Positions 1 through 5,827 of a DNA stretch of 5,861 nucleotides are shown piece after piece. The notes beneath the pieces were generated by a model. The model saw only the letters and a list, made by a program, of their open reading frames with translations. It was not told the origin of the DNA and searched no databases. The stretch's first letter is position 1. Each line of letters opens with the position of its first letter. This stretch comes from Methanomethylovorans sp. PtaU1.Bin073. GTDB lineage: Archaea > Halobacteriota > Methanosarcinia > Methanosarcinales > Methanosarcinaceae. Location of the stretch: contig MVQW01000247.1 of NCBI GenBank assembly GCA_002067265.1, positions 1 to 5,861 on the forward strand. Direction: 5' to 3'. The position numbers were made by a program, and so were the translations under genes.

Positions 1-42
1 TGAGACAAAGATATTTTCCCCATATGTCCCACTTAACACCAT
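1..42 (-). CDS. Possible 5' end of an unidentified gene running off the left edge
   Basis: On the minus strand an ATG at 42-40 opens a frame that stays open to the window edge (MVLSGTYGENIFVS). GTGAT at 50-46 lies 3 bases upstream and matches part of an archaeal ribosome site. A TATA-like box at 67-60 lies only about 21 bases from this ATG, which would make the message leaderless or place the true start at the second ATG, 23-21 (MGKISLS, also open). Fourteen codons are too few to recognise any family, so this is only a plausible gene start and could be chance. Confidence 0.22.
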   Translation of the reverse strand, partial: MVLSGTYGENIFVS

Positions 43-54
43 ATCATCACATTC

Positions 55-70
55 GATTATATTTAAATAA
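55..70 (-). promoter_or_regulatory. TATA-like box near the left edge
   Basis: The minus strand reads TTATTTAAATATAATC here, a close match to archaeal TATA boxes. The core TATTTAAATA is palindromic, so direction cannot be read from it. Reading left it could serve the possible gene start at 42 or 23. Reading right it would precede only a 7-codon frame (ATG at 83), for which nothing argues. Assigned to the minus strand by inference. Confidence 0.3.
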
Positions 71-158
71 TTCGGAGACTCTATGGTAGCACAAACTATC
101 TTTTAAAATGTGATATAAAGAATATTTCTGGTATTTCTATCCCCGGAACTGTTCTTAG

Positions 159-182
159 CTTGGAAGAGGCTATCTTCCTAAG
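159..182. other. Hairpin downstream of the DUF1328 gene
   Basis: GGAAGA at 162-167 pairs perfectly with TCTTCC at 173-178 across a 5-base loop (GGCTA). CTT at 159-161 can extend the stem with AAG at 180-182 if T179 is bulged. The hairpin lies 23 bases beyond the stop codon of the minus-strand DUF1328 gene, so it could form the 3' end of that transcript. No T-run follows on either strand, so it is not a convincing terminator. The rest of 68-204 shows no gene. Confidence 0.3.
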
Positions 183-204
183 GCATCTCTTCTAAGGTAT
201 CCTG

Positions 205-357
205 TCACAGGATAAACGTTACTATTGCCAGTATTATAAAGATGATCACAAGCCACTTTGCGATCTCCATTGACATGCCGGCAACTCCGCGTGCTCCCAA
301 TACATAGGAAACAAAAGCTAGTATCAGAAACAGAACAGCTAATCCAATCAAACTCAT
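205..357 (-). CDS. DUF1328/UPF0391 family small membrane protein (50 aa)
   Basis: This short gene encodes 50 residues beginning [10 protein letters not shown] and ending [10 protein letters not shown], with a TGA stop at 207-205. Two hydrophobic segments (about 3-20 and 35-50) flank a short glycine-rich loop containing GARGVAG and an IAK motif. That is the layout of the DUF1328/UPF0391 (YtjA-like) family of roughly 50-60 residue inner-membrane proteins of unknown function. The start is supported by GGAGGAG at 373-367 and GGTGA at 365-361, just ahead of the ATG. A TATA-like box lies at 402-395. A longer 74-residue frame covers almost the same bases in another register, but it has no family features and lacks these signals. 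It appears to be a single-gene unit. The family call is by recognition of the sequence pattern; the function is unknown. Confidence 0.85.
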   Translation of the reverse strand: MSLIGLAVLFLILAFVSYVLGARGVAGMSMEIAKWLVIIFIILAIVTFIL

Positions 358-394
358 ATTTCACCACTCCTCCAAAATAATTTTCCATTCTCAA

Positions 395-402
395 CTATTT
401 AA
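395..402 (-). promoter_or_regulatory. Candidate TATA box of the DUF1328 gene
   Basis: The minus strand reads TTAAATAG, about 41 bases from the ATG at 357. Archaeal transcription usually starts about 25 bases past the TATA centre, here near 373. This gives a very short leader starting at or just inside the GGAGG ribosome site. The fit is acceptable but tight. Confidence 0.35.
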
Positions 403-644
403 GCCAGAGTATTTGTAAGTTGGTATCTAGAGAGCCTCAATAATGCATCTTATGAATACGCGGAGGCAGTAAGGGAAAATAAGTTCATATACACTGGTTT
501 GAGGCATTTTACCAATGTATATGGTCTTGGATTGGTCCTCAAAGAGGACTCTACCAGACATTATGTATTTTTAACTACGATCATGGTCATGCTATCCCTT
601 TGATCTCTACTCCTATAGATAATTTACAACATTACATTTCTCAG
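403..644 (+). pseudogene. Unidentified decayed coding remnant with a frameshift
   Basis: No intact gene occupies this stretch. On the plus strand one frame is open from the stop at 400-402 to the stop at 601-603, with no usable start codon. It reads like real protein, for example EYAEAVRENKFIYTGLRHF at about 454-510. At the run of five Ts (568-572) the sense appears to move to another frame, which continues NYDHGHAIPLISTPIDNLQ (573-629). Adding one T to the run would join both into a single product. I do not recognise the family. The remnant lacks a 5' end and runs into the 3' end of the convergent oxidoreductase gene. It could be a truncated pseudogene, or the frame could be open by chance. 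A 44-codon minus-strand frame over the same bases (561-427) lacks a ribosome site. Confidence 0.3.
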
Positions 645-3600
645 TGCGTCTTGATGTACTCTATCATCTTTGGTGTCAGCAGCGGCGCGATCTGCGGAAG
701 CATGTTTGGCATCAGGTTTGCCATTGCAGCAGGCATGAGATCAGGCATCTGCTCCAGCATGTAATCTGGCATTGGCACTCTCTTTTCCACTGCCTTGAGC
801 ATCTTTGGCATGACCTTTGGCATCAGTGATGGCATGAGCAAAGGCATCATCTTCGGCATCATGGGCTTCATAAGAGCATCCATGCCCGGTACATACTTTA
901 CCGTTTTCATCATTGCCTGCATGTATGAAGGCATAGCACCGATCATGTCAGGCAGCAGTTCCACCATCATTTCGGTCATGTTCTCCGGGACCATGAGGTC
1001 TATCATCTTGTCAAAGGTAGCCCATGCAACGAGAGCATCATTAGTTGTGTCCGGAATATCATATCCCAGGCTACGGGCTGCCAGTGCGCCAAGGTCCTGT
1101 ATCTGCAGGTTCATATTGTTATCCCTTGCAGTAATCCTGAACTGCACCATGCAGCATGGGCAAAGGGCTGCCATTATATCTGCTTTTTGATCAAGAGCTT
1201 CCTGAAGACGCACATTACCTATCTTGCCTGCTACCTTTGGCTCATCTATGAGCGTTACCACGGAACCACAGCATAGAGCTTCCTCTCTATTATGTTCCAT
1301 TTCCCTGAATTGCACGCCTGGTATTGCTTTAAGCAATTCACGAGGTGGCTCGTAGACACCCGCACCAGCCCTGCCGATATGGCATGAGTCGTGCCATGCG
1401 ACAACCTTGTTCAGTGGCACCTTGAACTTTGGTTTCAGCACATCCAGCTTATCTACCAGCACTTCAGAATAATGCTTGGCTTCGATGTTGAAATCCATTC
1501 CCAATTTCTTAGCCCACTGTGGATATAGAGTCCTCCACATCAAGAGACATGCTGGACATGAAGTGACAACTGTCTTAACTCCTTTTTTCTGCATGTTTGC
1601 AGTGTTCATCTTCATGATCTTCTCGAAGATATCCCACTTTCCTGCAACAAGCATGGGTATACCGCAGCATGCTTCCTTGTCACCAAGGTAAGTGAATTCT
1701 ATCCCAGCTTCATCAAGGAGACGTACAGCACCAACAGCTACATCCTTCTCAACAAAGGATGCAGTACAACCTGCAAAATAGGCAACTTCAGCTTTATCCT
1801 TTATCTTTGCACGTATATCATTGGGTAGCCAGCCATCCCTGTCCTTTCTGTAATTTGCCCAGATGTTCCTTTCTTTCTCAAGGCTCTGTGCCATTATCTC
1901 AAATGGAGGGATAGTCATCATTTTCTTCTTTTGGACGAAGTTCTCCCTAAGTGTCATCCAGGAACGTTCGATAGGAAGGTCAAGCTGACAGTAATGGTCA
2001 CACATCTCACATGTGGTACAAGCCAGGAATGTATCCACTTGTTCCTGATCAAGTTCTGCTCTGCCGGCAATGTACTCTTTCAGGAAGAACCACTTTCCAC
2101 GGGGTGATTGTGATTCCCATCCTCTGCCATAATATTGATCACATTCGCGCACACAGTAACCACATTGCGCACAGGTGTAAGCGTGAGATAACACTTCACC
2201 TGGTATGCCTTTCTGGTCATTGAACTCATGTGCACTGACTCCTGAAAGATTGCCTACAATGCGGGCAAGGGGTTCAAAGCTCTTTGCCATGGTAAGTCCG
2301 GTCTTCATCAGAGATTTTCCGGTTAACGTTTCAGGGTTCATTATATCCTTCGGATCAACCTGCTTTTTGAGTTCCTGGATCTTAACCAGTTTATCTCCGA
2401 ATACCTTGTCGGCATTTTTCGCAAAGTACATTCCAGATGTGTATATTCGTCCCCCGTTCTCTTCTGCAATCTTCACTATACTAATGGCAAGTGGAAATGC
2501 CATATTGAACTTAAAAGAGCGTTCAGAATGGGGCATAAAACATAGCAGGACAGCCTGCTCGCCCTTAGCAACCATGCCTTCCACAAGCACAGGCAGAGCT
2601 ATTTTCTTATTAATCTCATCAAAAACCTTTCCAATGCTGGACACAGGCACAATTACTTCTGCTGGGATAAATGATGGTCCAAGTCTTTTGACCTTCATGG
2701 ATCTGAACCATTCTTCCGTCTCGTGCTTAGCTATCTCATCAGGCAATATCTCTCCGCCAGCTTCCTCGATGATGCCTTCAAGAGTACTTACATCCCTGGA
2801 TTCAGGATATGCGAAATTACAAATGTAAGCTTTGGGAAGTACTGGTCTGTGTTCCTCCACAGGCTCTCCGTAATGTGTTTTTGGAGGTGCCCGGTTCTTC
2901 ATTTGTGCCCATTGAGGATTAATAAATGATACTGACCAGAGGGGCACCTTACGCTCTCCTACAAGAGCAATGGCCTTTTGCATGCTTGTGGCATCCGGGA
3001 ATTTTGCAGATATAGCTGCGGTCTTCTCAAACTCTCTTACCTTCAGAGTAACCTGGGTTATGATACCAATGGTACCCATGGTACCTACGATCTTTTGTAG
3101 CTCGTCTCCAGTGAAGTCTTTTATTTCTCCATTGGGGAGCACAACCCTGGCACTATCCATTGTGTCCTGTGACCATCCATACTCATAACTACCATATCCC
3201 AAACCGTTCTGCGCAAGCCAACCGCCAACGGTGGCAGACATTGCACTTGAAGGTACCGCCTGTACTGCAAGCCCTTCTTTCATCAGTTTGGATTCCAGTT
3301 TTTCCCAGACAATACCTGCTCCTACAGTAACTCTCATGTTATCTTTATCAATACTGATTATCTTGCGCATAGGAGTTACATCTGCAATGATACCGCCTTT
3401 TGTGGGTATGACTCCGCCATACCCGGATGATGCACCTGCCCGGGGCACAACAGCTATCTCATATTTCCGGGCAAATTCCATGAGTTTTACAGCCTGTTCT
3501 TCATTCCTTACTTTTACTATAGCTGCAGGCTCTGTTTTTCCTAAGAATGTCTTTACAACAGGGGGAAGTGATCCCACGTCATGCGTATAAAAGTGTCTTT

Positions 3601-3688
3601 CCTTCTTTTTGAAATTGGCCCCTTCTCCAAAAATGGATGCAAGCTCTTTCTTTTGCTGTTCGTTCAATTCATAGACTGCTTTTACCAT
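641..3688 (-). CDS. FAD-linked oxidase fused to HdrD/GlcF-like iron-sulfur protein, with Met-rich tail
   Basis: This 1015-residue fusion resembles GlcD plus GlcF (glycolate/D-lactate dehydrogenase type). Residues about 53-218 form the FAD-binding domain (VPRAGASSGYGG at 81-92; TVGGWLAQNGLGYGS at 153-167). Residues about 225-455 form the FAD-oxidase C-terminal domain, ending VDPKDIMNPETL. Two 4Fe-4S motifs follow: C506, C509, C512, C516 and C557, C560, C563, C567. Two CCG domains come next (C641, C674-C675, C711, C714; C769, C806-C807, C843, C846), as in HdrD, GlpC and GlcF. The last 121 residues are a Met/Pro-repeat tail. Electrons from an organic acid would pass through flavin and clusters to an unknown acceptor. 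No signal peptide or membrane segment is obvious. The HxGDGxxH and EHGxG motifs of D-2-hydroxyacid dehydrogenases are absent, so the substrate is uncertain. GGGGT at 3700-3696 supports the start. The gene is divergent from pyruvate kinase. Confidence 0.9.
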   Translation of the reverse strand: MVKAVYELNEQQKKELASIFGEGANFKKKERHFYTHDVGSLPPVVKTFLGKTEPAAIVKVRNEEQAVKLMEFARKYEIAVVPRAGASSGYGGVIPTKGGIIADVTPMRKIISIDKDNMRVTVGAGIVWEKLESKLMKEGLAVQAVPSSAMSATVGGWLAQNGLGYGSYEYGWSQDTMDSARVVLPNGEIKDFTGDELQKIVGTMGTIGIITQVTLKVREFEKTAAISAKFPDATSMQKAIALVGERKVPLWSVSFINPQWAQMKNRAPPKTHYGEPVEEHRPVLPKAYICNFAYPESRDVSTLEGIIEEAGGEILPDEIAKHETEEWFRSMKVKRLGPSFIPAEVIVPVSSIGKVFDEINKKIALPVLVEGMVAKGEQAVLLCFMPHSERSFKFNMAFPLAISIVKIAEENGGRIYTSGMYFAKNADKVFGDKLVKIQELKKQVDPKDIMNPETLTGKSLMKTGLTMAKSFEPLARIVGNLSGVSAHEFNDQKGIPGEVLSHAYTCAQCGYCVRECDQYYGRGWESQSPRGKWFFLKEYIAGRAELDQEQVDTFLACTTCEMCDHYCQLDLPIERSWMTLRENFVQKKKMMTIPPFEIMAQSLEKERNIWANYRKDRDGWLPNDIRAKIKDKAEVAYFAGCTASFVEKDVAVGAVRLLDEAGIEFTYLGDKEACCGIPMLVAGKWDIFEKIMKMNTANMQKKGVKTVVTSCPACLLMWRTLYPQWAKKLGMDFNIEAKHYSEVLVDKLDVLKPKFKVPLNKVVAWHDSCHIGRAGAGVYEPPRELLKAIPGVQFREMEHNREEALCCGSVVTLIDEPKVAGKIGNVRLQEALDQKADIMAALCPCCMVQFRITARDNNMNLQIQDLGALAARSLGYDIPDTTNDALVAWATFDKMIDLMVPENMTEMMVELLPDMIGAMPSYMQAMMKTVKYVPGMDALMKPMMPKMMPLLMPSLMPKVMPKMLKAVEKRVPMPDYMLEQMPDLMPAAMANLMPNMLPQIAPLLTPKMIEYIKTH
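708..863 (-). repeat. Degenerate 12-nt tandem repeat encoding MPxx units
   Basis: On the plus strand GGCAT or a close variant recurs every 12 bases: at 708, 720 (GCCAT), 732, 744, 756 (AGCAT) and 768, and again at 807, 819, 831, 843 and 855. On the coding (minus) strand each is ATGCC, so the protein carries Met, usually followed by Pro, every fourth residue: M944, M948, M952, M956, M960, and M973, M977, M981, M985, M989, M993. The bases between GGCAT copies are not conserved, so selection on the Met-Pro spacing, or old repeat expansion followed by drift, fits better than recent duplication. Confidence 0.85.
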
Positions 3689-3722
3689 ACTTCTTACCCC
3701 ATGTGATTTGATGAATAACTAC

Positions 3723-3798
3723 AGTACTGATGTTGTGTGGCAGTAGTATTTAAATAAATGCGAGTACTGTCAAAAATTTAGTCTCAATGGAAGTACTG
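3723..3798. promoter_or_regulatory. Three AGTACTG sites in the divergent promoter region (candidate operators)
   Basis: AGTACTG occurs at 3723-3729, 3763-3769 and 3792-3798. The core AGTACT is palindromic, and the first copy extends to the 8-base palindrome CAGTACTG. The second site lies 8 bases upstream of the oxidoreductase TATA box and the third 8-9 bases upstream of the pyruvate kinase TATA box. The first lies near the predicted oxidoreductase start of transcription. This layout suits a shared regulator, but none is identified. One further AGTACTG occurs inside the oxidoreductase gene near 2838, so the motif is not unique. Confidence 0.4.
3747..3758 (-). promoter_or_regulatory. TATA box of the flavin/Fe-S oxidoreductase gene
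   Basis: The minus strand reads TTTATTTAAATA, a strong archaeal TATA-type element. Its centre is near 3751, which predicts transcription starting near 3725 and a leader of about 37 bases before the ATG at 3688. GGGGT at 3700-3696 provides the ribosome site. Confidence 0.6.
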
Positions 3799-3806
3799 AT
3801 TCATAA

Positions 3807-3814
3807 TTAATATA
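3807..3814 (+). promoter_or_regulatory. Candidate TATA box of pyruvate kinase
   Basis: TTAATATA lies about 58 bases before the pyruvate kinase ATG and predicts transcription starting near 3836 with a leader of about 33 bases. An alternative, ATAAAAAG near 3823-3830, would give a shorter leader of about 17 bases. The first is preferred because it is the better TATA match. The ribosome site is AGGGGTG at 3858-3864, 4 bases before the ATG. Confidence 0.45.
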
Positions 3815-3868
3815 CGGAAATGATAAAAAGTATCACAGACAATTCTTAACTTGCAATAGGGGTGTAGC

Positions 3869-5308
3869 ATGATACTTTCTGATCATAAGACCAAAATAGT
3901 GTGTACTATTGGCCCATCCTCTTCATCGGAAGAAATGATCCAGGGTTTGATACTTCGGGGAATGAATGTAGCTCGCCTTAATTTCTCCCATGGGGAGTTG
4001 TCTGGTCATAGGGAGATCATCTACAGAATAAGGAAAATATCCGACGAGATGGATAAGATCATTCCCATTCTTGTGGACCTCCCCGGTCCCAAAATAAGGA
4101 TTGGTAAGCTTTCCAAAGAACCATTGAATCTCCAACAGGGAGAAATAGTGATCCTCACTTCATCTGCAGAATTCATGGGTGACTCTTTTATACCAGTGGA
4201 TTTTCCACAACTTACAGAAAGTGTTTCTCCTGGCAGCCTGATCTACATAAATGATGGTTTTTTGCAATTGGAATGTCTTGAGGTTTCAGGAGAAAATGTG
4301 AAATGTAAAGTTATAGTGGGTGGCGAGCTTACATCTCATAAAGGAGTTAATTTGCCAGGTTCTGATGTGTTCCTTGAACCCGTTACTAAAAATGATTTGC
4401 ATGTAATTGATTTTTCCCTGGATGAGGGGCTTGACTGTTTCAGCATATCCTTCATCGAATCCGCAGATGATATAAAAAAGATAAGAGAATATGCTGAGTC
4501 CAAGGAAAAAAAAGTATTTCTTGTTGCAAAGATCGAAAGGGAAAAAGCTGTTAAAAATATTGACAGCATCCTGCTGGAAGCAGATGCCATAATGATCGCA
4601 AGAGGTGATCTTGGTGTGGAGATTCCCATAGAAGATGTACCTATAGTACAGAAGAAGATCATTCATAAGGCCAATCTTCTTAGTATCCCCGTGATCACCG
4701 CTACCCAGATGCTGGAGTCCATGACCTCTAACATACGGCCTACCCGTGCTGAGGCAACAGATGTGGCCAATGCCATTATAGATGGTACAGATGCCGTTAT
4801 GCTATCCGCAGAAACCGCTGTAGGAAAATACCCCCTTGCTACTGTTGAAATGATGGCTAAAATTGCCAAGAAAACTGAAAAATGGCGCGGTACTTCCAAG
4901 ACAGGGATAGATCAGATGAAAAAAGCCATGTCAAAGATGCAATTGCAGATAGATGATATCATCTCCATGCAAATAAATGAAGCTCTGCAGCAATTGCCTA
5001 TTAAGTATGTGCTTATTCCTACGGCATCCGGTGAAACCTGCAGGAGAGTTTCCCGTTTCAGACCAGATGTGTGGGTCATAGGGTTTAGCAGGTACCCCCA
5101 TACATGCAACACTATGGCTTTCCAGTATGGAGTACATCCGATATTTGTAGAAGGGCAAGTCACTGATTGGGAACAAAAAGGCTTTGAAAAACTTCGGCAA
5201 TGTGCTCTTTATATTCCTGGGGAATTGGTTATTATTACCCAGGGGCAAACTGCCGGGCATGGAATAAAGGGAGGAACAAACTTACTTAAATTCATCCGGC
5301 TGGAATAA
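3869..5308 (+). CDS. pyk: Pyruvate kinase, probably K+-independent type
   Basis: Converts phosphoenolpyruvate and ADP to pyruvate and ATP in the cytoplasm, the last step of glycolysis. The 479 residues match the usual length. The N-terminal KTKIVCTIGPSS (8-19) and ARLNFSHG (35-42) belong to the barrel domain. LPGPKIRIG (71-79) opens the B domain. AKIE (220-223) holds the catalytic lysine K221, ARGDLGVEIP (244-253) and TATQMLESM (277-285) are active-site segments, and PTRAEATDVANAIIDGTDAV (291-310) is strongly conserved. The C-terminal domain spans about 365-479 (TASGETCRRVSRFRP; VVIT-like VIITQGQ at 453-459). K75 occupies the position where potassium-dependent enzymes have Glu, with Leu71-Pro72 in place of Thr-Lys; this pattern is known from K+-independent enzymes. 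AGGGGTG at 3858-3864 supports the start. The gene diverges from the flavin/Fe-S oxidoreductase and converges on msrA, leaving 2 bases between stops. All catalytic motifs appear intact. Confidence 0.97.
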   Translation: MILSDHKTKIVCTIGPSSSSEEMIQGLILRGMNVARLNFSHGELSGHREIIYRIRKISDEMDKIIPILVDLPGPKIRIGKLSKEPLNLQQGEIVILTSSAEFMGDSFIPVDFPQLTESVSPGSLIYINDGFLQLECLEVSGENVKCKVIVGGELTSHKGVNLPGSDVFLEPVTKNDLHVIDFSLDEGLDCFSISFIESADDIKKIREYAESKEKKVFLVAKIEREKAVKNIDSILLEADAIMIARGDLGVEIPIEDVPIVQKKIIHKANLLSIPVITATQMLESMTSNIRPTRAEATDVANAIIDGTDAVMLSAETAVGKYPLATVEMMAKIAKKTEKWRGTSKTGIDQMKKAMSKMQLQIDDIISMQINEALQQLPIKYVLIPTASGETCRRVSRFRPDVWVIGFSRYPHTCNTMAFQYGVHPIFVEGQVTDWEQKGFEKLRQCALYIPGELVIITQGQTAGHGIKGGTNLLKFIRLE

Positions 5309-5310
5309 TC

Positions 5311-5784
5311 TCAGTGGATCATACAGCCACCGATACCTCCCTTTTCAAAGTATTGCTGATGATATTCCTCTGCTCTGTAGAAAGTTGATGCAGGTACTAT
5401 TTCAGTAACAATGGGCTTTTTGAACTTGCCGGATCTTTGAGCATTTTCCTTAGAAGCAACTGCTTCAGATCTTTGTTGTTCATTATGGTAGAAGATAACT
5501 GATCTGTATTGAGTACCAATATCCGGTCCCTGGCGATTGAGTGTGGTCGGATCGTGAATGTTCCAGAACACTTCAAGCAATTGTGTATAACTTACTATAG
5601 AAGGATCAAAAAGAAGGTCAACTGCTTCAGCGTGTCCTGTCTTTCCAGTACATACGTCTTTATATGTCGGGTCTTCAAAATGTCCGCCCGTATATCCCAC
5701 AGCTGTTGCTATTACTCCTTTTACTCGTCTGAAATTAGCTTCTACTCCCCAGAAACATCCTGCTGCAAATGTAGCCTTTTCCAT
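5311..5784 (-). CDS. msrA: Peptide methionine (S)-S-oxide reductase MsrA
   Basis: Reduces methionine-S-sulfoxide in proteins and free methionine, repairing oxidative damage in the cytoplasm with electrons from thioredoxin-like donors. The 157 residues are a typical short MsrA. GCFWG (9-13) holds the catalytic C10. YTGG (31-34), TGHAE (49-53, with the acid E53) and [10 protein letters not shown] (87-96) are family motifs. The C-terminal GGCMIH places C154 where many MsrA enzymes have a resolving cysteine. An additional C45 is present. The start at 5784 is chosen because GGGGAGTGA at 5799-5791 lies 6 bases upstream and the frame gives [13 protein letters not shown] second ATG at 5788 is out of frame. 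No MsrB or MsrC lies in the window. Its 3' end faces pyruvate kinase, so the two transcripts probably overlap. A TATA-like box at 5827-5820 lies upstream. Confidence 0.97.
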   Translation of the reverse strand: MEKATFAAGCFWGVEANFRRVKGVIATAVGYTGGHFEDPTYKDVCTGKTGHAEAVDLLFDPSIVSYTQLLEVFWNIHDPTTLNRQGPDIGTQYRSVIFYHNEQQRSEAVASKENAQRSGKFKKPIVTEIVPASTFYRAEEYHQQYFEKGGIGGCMIH

Positions 5785-5819
5785 CCATTTTCACTCCCCA
5801 ATTTTCATTAATTAGACAA

Positions 5820-5827
5820 TTTATATT
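5820..5827 (-). promoter_or_regulatory. Candidate TATA box of msrA
   Basis: The minus strand reads AATATAAA, about 40 bases from the msrA ATG. This predicts transcription starting near 5798, giving a leader of about 14 bases that contains the ribosome site. The surrounding 5800-5861 stretch is AT-rich and offers other weak matches, so the exact box is uncertain. Confidence 0.4.

Noticed and set aside
67..195. 43-codon plus-strand open stretch ending LEEAIFLRHLF
   Set aside because: It reads somewhat like protein but has no start codon or ribosome site and no recognisable family; too short to separate from chance.
170..394. 74-residue minus-strand frame
   Set aside because: It overlaps the DUF1328 gene in another register, shows no family pattern, and the ribosome site and composition favour the 50-residue frame.
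427..561. 44-codon minus-strand frame starting MSGRVLFEDQ
   Set aside because: No ribosome site ahead of the ATG, and it competes with the more coding-like plus-strand remnant.
795..1190. 131-residue plus-strand frame rich in GI, GM and F
   Set aside because: It is the antisense reading of the Met-rich tail repeats of the oxidoreductase gene; no ribosome site or family features.
2205..2828. 207-residue plus-strand frame
   Set aside because: It lies wholly opposite the conserved flavin domain and its composition is that of an antisense shadow.
2782..2845. AGTACT copies inside the oxidoreductase gene
   Set aside because: They lie within conserved coding sequence far from any promoter and are probably chance; noted because they lower the uniqueness of the intergenic motif.
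5785..5788. Alternative ATG of msrA at 5788
   Set aside because: It is 4 bases upstream and out of frame with the GCFWG motif, and only 2 bases from the ribosome site.
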